The notes beneath the pieces are model-generated. The model had not been told where the DNA came from. It was given only the letters and a program-made list of their open reading frames with translations, and searched no databases. DNA of 64,000 nucleotides from Sorghum bicolor. Lineage: Eukaryota > Streptophyta > Magnoliopsida > Poales > Poaceae. The stretch's first letter is position 1. The number at the start of each line of letters is the position of its first letter. The position numbers and the translations under genes are program-made. Of the stretch, positions 1 through 9,207 are shown piece after piece. The DNA is taken from positions 19,506,641 through 19,570,640 of the forward strand of contig NC_012878.2 of assembly GCF_000003195.3 (NCBI RefSeq). The letters are read 5' to 3'.

Positions 1-570
1 ATTAGTAATTGCATAATGAATTAGAAGTAGATTACCAGAGTCATCCCATGAGCAAGCTTGATTAGAGCTTGATCATGACGAAGTGCAACCGGAGGAAGAA
101 CCGACAGGCCAGCCTCTCCTCTAATCCTCCTTCGCTCTCCATCTTGCTACTATCTAGATCTACTCTAGTTTAGAGAAGAGAGGAGAGCTCTCATCTCTAA
201 ACCCTAGCTTTTGCTCTGTCTATGAATAATGAATAATGATCAAGGGGGTGCCAACTCCAGGGGCCAGGGGGTCTGGTTATATAGTCCCCTCAAGTGAACC
301 TAGGCCGTCGGATCAAACCGACATTGATTGAACGGTTATTCTTGATCCTTTATGTCGGTGGAGATCTCCTGAGAAACAGAGTCCTGATTGGACTCAGAGA
401 GGTGGCGGGCGCCCAGGGCAGGAGGGCGGGCACCCTGCCTCTGGCCCCGTTTCGACTCCGCTTCGGTCTCGTGGCTTCTGGAGTCTTCTAGATGTAAGAT
501 AATTGCGCGGCACGTTAATATCTCTATGTAATCCCGACATGTGGGCCTTTCTTCTGTATTTCCTGATAAC
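1..570 (-). repeat. Athila-like LTR, distal part of copy L1
   Basis: Read on the minus strand, this stretch matches the plus-strand LTRs of element A (28106-28800 and 47070-47760), including the block ending TCATTATGCA, here at the window edge. The LTR continues off the left end; the same family reaches about 1.33 kb in A. It is contiguous with 3174-3309 once element F is removed. Whether it is a solo LTR or the 5' LTR of an element extending leftwards cannot be seen here. Confidence 0.88.
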
Positions 571-980
571 TGTGGGGGTATAAACCCCTATACCCTCATG
601 GGCCTATATGGGCCACACCATCAGAGGTGGCTCGGCCCACAGGATGAAGACGTGCGGCACACGACTGGTCGGCGTGCACCGCAAGGCTACAAGATATTGT
701 ACCAAATAGGATACTTTGCTTGTAACTCTGTCTCTTCAGGATATATAAGGAGGGGCAGGGGTCCCCTAGAGGACAAGTCATACAGATCATATTCTCTCAA
801 CATAAATCAATACAACCAGACGCAGGACGTAGGTATTATGCCAACTCGGCGGCCGAACCTGGATAAAAAGCTTGTCCGTGTCTTGCGTCACCATCGAGTT
901 CGTAGTTTGCACACCGTCTACCGATAAACTACTACCGTGGGTATACCCCAAGGTAGACTGCCGACCAGCTTTCGTCGACA
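571..980 (+). repeat. 5' LTR of element F
   Basis: The LTR starts TGTGGGGGTATAAACCCC and ends TTCGTCGACA. A TATA-like TATATAA lies at 742-748. It has exactly the same length as the right copy at 2759-3168. Confidence 0.93.
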
Positions 981-981
981 G

Positions 982-999
982 TGGCGCGCCAGGTAGGGG
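982..999 (+). other. Primer-binding site of F
   Basis: TGGCGCGCCAGGTAGGGG begins one base after the LTR. The leading TGG matches the complement of a tRNA 3' CCA end. F' has TGGTGTGCCAGGTAGGGG in the same place. I do not assign the tRNA. Confidence 0.8.
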
Positions 1000-1027
1000 T
1001 GTGCGTACAGCTCTCCCGACGAACAAG

Positions 1028-1123
1028 ATGGTCATCATCCCCGACTTCGTGGCCATGGCGGGCGACTTCACATTCACCGTCAGCTTCAACAGCTTCACCG
1101 CCACGACCACGGAGGAGGTGTAG
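1028..1123 (+). pseudogene. gag-start remnant of F
   Basis: A 31-codon frame opens MVIIPDFVAMAG about 30 bp after the primer-binding site and ends at a TAG. The minus-strand relative F' has a frame in the same position that opens MGIFFIKVNT. This suggests a decayed or minimal gag start. No capsid, protease or polymerase motif follows. Longer frames overlapping here in other registers look like chance frames in GC-rich sequence. Confidence 0.45.
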
Positions 1124-1860
1124 ATCCGATCTGCGCCAACCACTTCTTCATCGACGTCGGCGGCGGCTTCAACCACGCTGGCTACGACTCCGACTACTCC
1201 AACAACATCTCCGACCACGCCGACGATGCGTCACCTGCTTCCCTACTACAAAGAGAGGCAGATCGACGACATCGACCTGCTCGGGCTAACGACCAAGCTG
1301 TTTGGCCTACTTGCTCTGACCACCAGTCGCAATAATAATCGCCGCGAAGAACGGCGCTACGACAACCGCGACCACCGTCATGACAGCAAGTCGAAAAGCT
1401 CGAGGGCCAGACAATTCTCTCACCACCGACCAGACTTTCGTCCAAAGATAAGTACACTTCTAATATTTTATTTATTTTTGGCTTAATATTTTTTATTATC
1501 CTTCAAAAACAACTTTTTGGTTAGCCGACTAGTTTTTTCTCCTACACGAGTTTTCCAGAGCCGGTACTGTCTCCGACTCCTCCCTACACGTGCATGAGAT
1601 CCACCCTCTGCGTTCTGGGTTGTCGGCAGTAGCTCTCTGGCGAGGCTGGCAATCCCACGCATGTCTAGGTTCCGCACCTCATGCTGATTGTTGGCTAGAC
1701 CAGAGCTGGTACAAGCTCTAGGATGAATTAACTACTCGTGCTAATTTTATAACAAAAAATCTAAAACTTATCGCAGTACTGATTTTTTATCTAGAGTTTA
1801 TTTATACATCATGTACTACCTATTCTCTATATTTATTTTTCAGGAGTTTGGTCCAGTCGA
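1124..1860 (+). other. Interior of F before the tandem repeats: no gene seen
   Basis: This part is GC-rich and gag-like up to about 1440, then AT-rich (about 1450-1530 and 1730-1840). It has no long frame and no recognisable domain. Confidence 0.6.
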
Positions 1861-2260
1861 CAAGCTACGCTCGGAGACTCGTCGACTATTCCCTACGCTA
1901 TGCCCGGGGACTGCTCCGACCACCGAGCACGTTTACGTTCCCAACCACGCTCGGGGACTTGTCGACTACTCTCTACGCTGTGCTTGAAGACTGTGCCGAC
2001 CACCGAGCACGTTTACGTTCCCAACCACGCTCGGGGACTTGTCTACCAGTCTCTACACCGTGCTCGGGGACTGTGCCGACCACCGAGCACGTTTACGTTC
2101 CCAACCACGCTCGGGGATTGGCCGATCAGTCTCTATGTCGTGCTCGGGGACTGTGCTGACTACCGATCGTGCTCGGAGACTCATCAATCACTCCCTGCGC
2201 TGTGCTCGGGGCTTACTTTGATCACTCTCCAACCACAGCTTGGGGACTGTTCTTCTCAGT
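1861..2260 (+). repeat. 80-bp tandem repeat array inside F
   Basis: Three copies of a unit containing CACCGAGCACGTTTACGTTC start at 1921, 2001 and 2081, a period of 80 bp, with degenerate units on both sides. Each unit carries one or two copies of a G-rich motif near GCTCGGGGACT. The final copy of that motif, at 2744, is where the polypurine primer of F is expected. The array is open in several frames because of its composition, and I do not regard it as coding. Confidence 0.85.
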
Positions 2261-2743
2261 TACATATGAATTGGACTCATATACAACTGAAGGGTAATTT
2301 TATTTTTTAGACCTTGCTACAAGGCTCATACTTCGCCTTCCAGCAAGCTCGCGGACTACATCGGTACGATGCATCTGGCGATGCATCTCAGTTTTAGAAT
2401 TTATATGAAGACTTTTTTGACCCTGGCACCATGTGGCTACGTCACCTACTACCAGGCTCGGGGACTAAGTGGGCACACTTCACCTTGCGGTGAATATGCT
2501 TGCTTTTTTGAGATCTATACTTTTCAAAAAAGTAAAGTGGGCACACTTCACCAGGAAAGAAATCTTTTTAAATTTAGAGCACCATGCATTCTTCGAATTC
2601 TTCGATGTCAATGTTGATCAACTGCCTTTTGAGTTGGTCAAAATACTGTTGCAACTGTTTGGGCGACTTTCTTGCTTATTTGAAGACGTCAAGCCTCACT
2701 GATCGAAGAAGCACAAGACGGCGTGTTACATCAGAATACATGG
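2261..2743 (+). other. 3' untranslated-like interior of F
   Basis: No gene is seen. The stretch has two more GCTCGGGGACT-like copies (about 2346 and 2456) and a twofold repeat of AAGTGGGCACACTTCACC near 2468 and 2535. Confidence 0.6.
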
Positions 2744-2758
2744 TGCTCGGGGACTAGC
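2744..2758 (+). other. Polypurine tract of F
   Basis: GCTCGGGGACTAGC directly precedes the right LTR, where plus-strand DNA synthesis would be primed. Confidence 0.65.
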
Positions 2759-3168
2759 TGTGGGGGTATAAACCCCTACACCCTCATGGGCCTATATGGG
2801 CCGCACCATTAGAGGTGGCTCGGCCCACAGGATGAAGATGTGCGGCGCACGACTGGTCGGCGTGCACCGCAAGGCTACAAGATATTGTACCAAATAGGAT
2901 ACTTTGCTTGTAACTCTGTCCCTTCAGAATATATAAGGAGGGGCAGGGGTCCCCTAGAGGACAAGTCATACAGATCATATTCTCTCAACACAAATCAATA
3001 CAACCAGACGAAGGACGTAGGTATTACGCCAACTCGGCGGCCGAACCTGGATAAAAAGCTTGTCCGTGTCTTGCGTCACCATCGAGTTCGTAGTTTGCGC
3101 ACCGTCTACCGATAAACTACTACCGTGGGTATACCCCAAGGCAGACTGCCGACCAGCTTTCGTCGACA
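2759..3168 (+). repeat. 3' LTR of element F
   Basis: This is the second 410-bp LTR copy. It is followed immediately by the ATAAC duplication at 3169-3173. Confidence 0.93.
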
Positions 3169-3309
3169 ATAACCCCCTACAGAAATAGACAAACACCAAA
3201 ACTCATGGAATTCTGTCAGATAAAACCCTAAGTCTAGATGTTGATTTCATTTGGATCCTTTTCTTTGTTTTATTTGATAATTAAATTTGATACTTAAGGA
3301 CCGTCAACA
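3169..3309 (-). repeat. Proximal terminus of LTR copy L1
   Basis: Its reverse complement begins TGTTGACGGTCCTTAAGTAT, the same start as the LTRs of A and B. It joins 1-570 across F. No polypurine tract lies beyond 3309, so this is the outer end of a 5' LTR or of a solo LTR. Confidence 0.88.
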
Positions 3310-3533
3310 CACACCTTCCCATCCTGCATGAATTCATGCAAATCTTAGTGGCCTAGCTTGCGTGGCCGTTCTCGGCATGGCCGAATCCTATACGTCCGTC
3401 ATGAGCATAGATGTCATGGCTAGCATGAAACTGTCTCTAGACAAGATGCGTCCCTCGGATGAAAGATTGACTAGCCTCCATACAAGGCGTACGATGTTCC
3501 TTCACCACAAGATATCATTGCTATGCAGACTCA

Positions 3534-3731
3534 TCAAGTTACCACGGGACGCCAGATTGACATGACGTTGATATATAGATTCCGCCTTAAGTCGATGAAT
3601 TGCCATTGTGGTCGAGAGACCAAAGAACAGGGTTGATAACATGCCGACGCCAATTGCCTTGAAACATCAAACCTTAACAGGTGTAGGAAGCCAATTTGCA
3701 ACGTGTTGACCTTGATGAAAAAAATTCCCAT
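3534..3731 (-). pseudogene. gag-start remnant of F'
   Basis: A 65-codon minus-strand frame opens MGIFFIKVNTLQ shortly after the primer-binding site and ends at 3534. It sits where the MVIIPDF frame sits in F. It has no recognisable domain and is probably a decayed gag N terminus. Confidence 0.4.
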
Positions 3732-3779
3732 CTGGTTCGTCTGGAATACTGTACGCACAACCCCTACCTGGCACACCAC

Positions 3780-4180
3780 TGTCGACAAAAGCTAGTCGGC
3801 AGTCTACCTTGGGGTATACCCACGGTAGTAGTTTATTGGTAGATAGGTGCGCAAGCTACGAACTCGATGCTGACGCAAGACACAGACAAGGATTTTATCT
3901 AGGTTCGGCCTCCGTATGGGCGTAATATCTACATCTTGCGTCTATTTGTATTAATCTGAGATGTGTCAAATTGTGTTGTGTGTCCTCTAGGGGACCTCTA
4001 CCCCTCCTTATATATCATGAAGGGACAGAGTTACAAGAAAAGTATCCTATTTGGTACAATATCTTGTAGCCTTGCGGTGCATGCCGACCAGCGTCATGCG
4101 CCGCACGTCTTCATCTTGTGGGCCGAGCCACCTCTGATGGTGCGGCACATGTCAACCCATGAGGGTATATGGGTTTATAC
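3780..4180 (-). repeat. 5' LTR of F' (outer end missing)
   Basis: It matches the F LTR over its whole length on the minus strand, ending in GTCGACA at 3780. The first bases expected (TGTGGGG) are absent next to the insertion point of D. Confidence 0.85.
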
Positions 4181-5177
4181 TGTAACACCCTAGGTGTTTG
4201 TCACTTGCTAAGTACTAGGTTTGAGCTCAAACATGACAAGTTCAATGGTAATAAAAAGGTCAAAGTCAATCTATGAAAGTAAGCCCTAACTTGGACTTGG
4301 ATGATGCACCTTTACTTACATATAGGCCCTATTTCAAAGGTATGCTTGGATGATGCTAGTGGAACATTTTTCATATGTCTCATATCCATCCCAATCTATG
4401 TTGGTCTCTAGAAAAGTTTGGTGAAGTTTAGAATCAAGAAGTCACATGAAATGACAAGTTATATCCTTGTCGAAATGGCTCTATTAAGGAAATAGAATCA
4501 TGGGTCATCAACGAAACCTTAAAAACTTTCTCATATAACTCTATAAGAATTATACAACAAAAGTCATGAAGGGTTCATGTTGAGCTTATGCCAAGGAAAT
4601 GCTTCAATTGACCTAAAATCCTATTTGGAGCTTTATCAGGTTACTGTTTTGACCAAAGTGAGAGTTTGACTTCTGTTGCAATTATGAGGGTTGTACTTTT
4701 GCTTCTGTAGAACAAACTTTATTTAAGGGTCAAGAGCTAGTTTGGTTCCAGACCTAGTCAAATTGAGCTCTCAAGAATCAATTCAGTGCTGATTTGCTAC
4801 CTCCAGATTTTTGGCTAAGTCCTGGAAAGTGACAGCAGCAAGTTAGCTTATTTGTGACATTTTATTATCCAAATTCATATAGTAACTCAATTGGAATCTT
4901 TAATATGTGTTGGAGTACACTTCTTGATGGAATCAATGGATCAAGTATCATCAAATTTGGAGTTCATTTGGATATATAAAAATAGCACCCAAAACAGCAA
5001 AATTTTATTTTATCGCTAAACGGATATCGACCCGTTGGCATGCCATGTTCTCGTGTTTCTGTTAAGCAACTCAAGTTGGTCCAAGAATAAAAGTTGTGGA
5101 TAATGGTTTGGAGAAGAGCATGCAAAAAGTTGCATTAAGTTTGACATGGTTGGGACCATCAATTCTTTGTTTTGCTT

Positions 5178-6335
5178 AACCGAAGTTGTAGAGCACGGCG
5201 GGATAAGCAAACTTCATTTTTGGTCCATGGTCCAATTCAGCCTGCAAATAGCCCGAAACGGCGTCCCACCTTTCCTACGTCGCTGCATGCCACGTGTTCG
5301 ATGATATACCTGCGTGACCACCATGCACCAGAGTGCGCGCCACCATTGCTGCACACCTGCTGCTGCTCCATCTCGTCCTGCAACAGCCAGAAATGCTCAC
5401 CACTTCCTCGTTCACTCGCCTCCACATCCTCCTCCACTCCCTCTAGCCCACAATGGCGCTCGCCCTCGCCCTCGCCCTGCTCACGTAAGCTCGCCATGGC
5501 CGTCGGCCAAGCTCGTCGCCGCTGCGTTCCTGCTGCTCTGCGCTTCCTCGCGTCTCGCTATGTGCCCTAGCACCTCAACCTCGCTCCTCTCAGCGTCCCT
5601 CTTGTAGTCATTGGAGCCTTTGTCGCCGGGAACCGCCCCGCCCCCGTGCAGCCACCCGCTGCGGCCGTCATGCATGTGGCTGGACCTTTGTGAGCCGCCT
5701 CTGGCCATGTCATGGGCATACACGGGTTCGCAAGGGTTGCCTCTACCCTCGCTGGCCCTTGGCCGCCACCGACTTGGCCTTCTCCGACAGAAACAGCAAG
5801 CCTCGGTGACCCTGTCTCTGTTCCATCCCGTCAATGGCCTCCGGCTCAAATTAGAAGAAAAGGGAGAGGTTATCTGCGAACCACTGACTCATATGAATAG
5901 TAGCAGCAGGGGCATATCCGCTGGATTTGATTTAACTTTCTTGCAGGGGCCGGAGCGCAAAAGTATTTCTCCTGTTTCCTTTATTTTTGGCAGATTGGAT
6001 GATGAACTTGGAAAACGTATAGTAAATGCTAGAAATGTCGTAAAATAGTAAATGTTGACTTTTTGAAATCCTTGTAAAATCATCTATGCAGTAGATCTAT
6101 AATATGGCATGGTTTAGTTTGCATTTTTAGTCATAAAAACATATTTATGCAGTTAGGTTTTAATTGCTTGCTATATTTGTCTTTTTCATAAACACTGTAT
6201 TATTGCTCAAATAAATGTTAAAATATTGTAAAAATCTTTTCATATGATATTTGATGTCTGGTAAAAGTTGCATGAATTTAGGACTGAGAGATTGAGAGTT
6301 ATAAAAATAACAAATGCCCTGTGCTGCTTTGCTCA
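5178..6335 (+). other. GC-rich block unique to the left LTR of D, plus AT-rich tail
   Basis: About 650 bp of GC-rich sequence (5200-5850) with several proline/serine-rich chance frames is followed by T-rich sequence. The right LTR of D lacks it. The LTR of C has a similarly placed GC-rich block (about 50230-51240), which suggests it is ancestral to this LTR type. TTTGCT repeats at 5171-5176 and 6328-6333 bracket it. I see no domain and do not call a gene. Confidence 0.65.
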
Positions 6336-8715
6336 TATTCTGAGTAGGTCTGTATGTTTATATTGTTTGGCTCAGTTAAGTTGTCAATCATGCCTTGATG
6401 AAAATATATGAGTTGTAGTACTTTTCATAAAATTTCCAGAAAGCTAAATAGCACAATTTTTGGTTTAGCATATGTTTATTTAGAGTGCTTTAAAGTACTG
6501 TTCCAGTTTCTGTCTAAACCCAGACAGGGTTGAATTGTTTGCTATGTAAGACCATGATAATTGTAGATTTAGCAGTAGATGTTTATAACAAAGTTGTTCA
6601 AAATTTATTACGCTTTTCAGAAAGTACACAAACATAAATTATGGACATGTGGAACTCAAGTTATAGCTGTTTAATGTGGCATGACAGATTCTGTCTATGT
6701 TTTGGACAGATATGTCTTCATGGGATTAATTGACCTTGTTAGCTGTGGATTCATATTTAGATGATAATAAGAATATTGTAGGTAGCTTTATAAGATTTCG
6801 AAAAAGATAGGAATCATGTTTTCTGGAGACTACAACTCCAGGTATGCTGCTTTGAATTGCCTATCAATTTTCTGTGTAATTGTACCTCTACTGTTTGGGC
6901 AGCATGAACAGTTTTAATTAGACAACTGATTCCATAATATAAATTATCTTTGCTGTGAAACTTGTATATAGATAAGATGTAGATAATTTACTAATCTATC
7001 TTGTGGCAAAGTTTCATGTCATTTGGATAAGTGGTTTGTGAGTTACAGTGGTATGAATTTTATCCTTTGAAATGCTTGTTCTCTGGAAATTCCTGGACTA
7101 GATTATATGATCATGCATGTTTGACTTGGTTAACTTATTAATCATACTAAGATTATTCAAGATGAATTGTATATAATTTTATAATCTTTCCAGAATGTCT
7201 TGTTGCATAGTTTTTGGAGTTGTGTAACTCCAGTTATGATTGATTTACTGTGTTGCTGCATGTATATCCAGAATTGCTGAAAATGCATGAATGCTTGATT
7301 GCTTACTTTGTGTGTACTAAGTGTGACACATGTCTTTAGTGGTGATTAAGTAATACACTTGTAAACTTGTTAAACTTATGTTTTGATTGATATGTTTGCT
7401 CTATATAATTGGTTGTGTGATGTTAGATAAATAACTTTAGATGTCTGTGTCTTGCATACTTTTATGTCATGCATGTTGTGTTATTATTCTTTATATTCAT
7501 GCACTTGCATCTTGCATCTCATCTAGGTGCGCTAGATGAATCACGTGAAGGTCTTGGTGTGGGAACATACCCGAAGACGGTGTTGGGTCGACCCATCCCG
7601 AAGGTGGAAAGACTAAGCAAGTGTTGTGACCTTGGATGTCTCCAAGACGGAGCAACTAACTGAACTGACTCAGTGTTGATCCCAGGCAAGCCCCGGAGCA
7701 TTATAAGTCTCCCACTACTTTTGAATGCAATTGAGAATATATGTTATATATGTATTGTTGCATTAAGTATAGGAGTTGGGTGAAACTCTTGCTGCATATA
7801 ACACTCCTTGTCCAGCAAATATACCTATAACCCTATGTAGATTCAGGATCGAATCTAAATGATAAGTCAAGCTTGTCACCTGAGTGAGACAGGTGGATAC
7901 CTAAAAAGGGTTGGCTACATATGCTATCATGGAAATAACCAAGTGATGATGATAGATAACTAGAGACCGGGCGGGATGATGATAGAGAAGCAACAAGGCA
8001 TGGAGGTCTTGGGTGTCTACCTATCCCCGCCTGTGTCGATTAAGGACCGATCATTGATGGCCCTCTTGTCATGTTGATCACATGCCCCACACTTAGCTGG
8101 AAGGATAAGTCTTTCCGACCGTGAAGCTTGAACACTATCCGGGCCAGGAATCGGCCCGATGTACGCATTGTATTGGTGATGTTTGAGGAGAACGACGAGG
8201 GCACGACACGCAACCTTGGTATACCTTGGATACCTTGGACGCAGGAACAATCCTCGGGTACGGGCGGTGCCTGTCCAACCTGCGAATTGGTCCTAGATAG
8301 TGTCATATGGTGACCTGTAGCTCACTTTGGCTGGTGAGTGTGGTTTGTGTGGGGAATAAACTTGCCAGCTGGATAGAAATCGATTCAAATTGCCATCGCT
8401 CCTAGATAGTGGGCACTTGACTTGAGCTTCGTCATCATAGTAATGTTTATGGAACACTTGGATGGTTATGGTATGATGATGATGTTGGAAATGCCACATC
8501 GAATATGGGTACTACTATTGTATCTTAATCAAGTGATTGCTTTAGTACAGGTGCTAATCTAGATGACAGGTTAATGATTATTAACTTGAGCTAAATACTT
8601 GAATGGTTACTTATTTGTAACTTATGCTTTTTATGCAAAATGTGTTGTCAAGCTCGCCCCACCAATAAAGCTTTGCATACTCCTTGGTGTCATATTATAC
8701 CTGCGTTTATGACGG

Positions 8716-8769
8716 GTAAGTCTAGCTGAGTACCTTCTTGTACTCAGGGTTTATTCCCACTTGTTGCAG
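8716..8769 (+). other. Conserved splice-like and hairpin motif in the D LTR
   Basis: A GTAAGT is followed by the hairpin GAGTAC-CTTCTT-GTACTC (8728-8745) and TTGTTGCAG ending at 8769. The right LTR of D has the same arrangement near 16757-16810 with one stem mismatch. The C LTR has GAGTAC-GGGA-GTACTC at 48305-48320. Fifty-four bases is short for a plant intron, so the splicing role is uncertain. Confidence 0.5.
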
Positions 8770-9195
8770 GTTGTGATGTATCATAGCTACTGCAAGAGTT
8801 GGATGACTCCTACGATAATAAAGGAGTAAGATCATGGGCAATCCTTCTTAGTTACCTCATCTATACTCCTTTTGTAGGAGTTGACCTAGATACTAGCATT
8901 TATTTGAAATAAGGATAATGTTAGTTTCAAAATTACTCTGCTTCCGCTATTTTTCAAGTCAAGTTGTAATAACTCTATTGAACTTCGATGTATGTCAAAC
9001 CACTTGTGAAATGGATGTAATGTGTGACTTGTTATGTTGAATCACTACGATCTTGGCTTGTATGATGGTTAGTTTGAAATCCCTCATGATTTCGCGGACT
9101 ACCAGGTTTATGAGAGTTCGATTATGTTAAAGAAACTGCTTTGGCGGTAGTTTTTCATAGTTGATCTCTTGTAAATTGGGTGGTTCTATTACAGC

Positions 9196-9207
9196 TAGTA
9201 TAAAAGC
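9196..9207 (+). other. Decayed primer-binding site of D
   Basis: TAGTATAAAAGC starts two bases after the LTR. It differs at three positions from TGGTATCAGAGC, the initiator tRNA-Met site usual in this lineage, and is followed by AAGGTTC. This supports the LTR boundary at 9193. Confidence 0.7.

Larger units (their letters stand above)
571..3168 (+). mobile_element. Element F: complete short non-autonomous LTR retrotransposon
   Basis: F is a 2,598-bp element with two 410-bp LTRs, a primer-binding site one base after the left LTR and a polypurine-like tract before the right LTR. It is flanked by the exact 5-bp duplication ATAAC (566-570 and 3169-3173). It is inserted in the minus-strand LTR L1, which is restored when F is removed. 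The 1.8-kb interior encodes only a 31-residue remnant in the gag-start position, so movement would need proteins from a related autonomous element. My hand comparison of the LTRs gives 12 differences in 410 bp, 11 of them transitions, about 2.9%. Confidence 0.93.
3310..4180 (-). mobile_element. Element F': partial minus-strand relative of F
   Basis: Read on the minus strand there is an F-type LTR (4180 down to 3780), a primer-binding site (3778-3762) and about 450 bp of interior, cut at 3309/3310 by L1. The outermost bases of the LTR (TGTGGGG in F) are missing at 4180, where element D is inserted. The rest of the interior lies beyond L1, outside the window. Confidence 0.8.
4181..9193 (+). repeat. 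5' LTR of element D
   Basis: It starts TGTAACACCCTAGGTG and ends TTCTATTACA. It matches 13026-17235 along its length except for 5178-6335, which is present only here. Overlapping 64-codon frames at 7469 and 15455 in the two LTRs reflect shared descent. It has AT-rich middle parts and a GC-rich block. Confidence 0.88.

Noticed and set aside
541..1289. Overlapping frames of 83-143 codons across the F LTR and interior
   Set aside because: They run through the LTR end and primer site and are read on both strands; a consequence of GC-rich sequence.
5172..5849. Several overlapping frames of 86-132 codons in the GC-rich block of D
   Set aside because: Proline/serine-rich chance frames on both strands, without domains; no evidence of a captured host gene.
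7469..7663. 64-codon frame conserved in both LTRs of D (also 15455-15649)
   Set aside because: The LTRs were identical at insertion, so similarity is expected; it is too short to claim selection.
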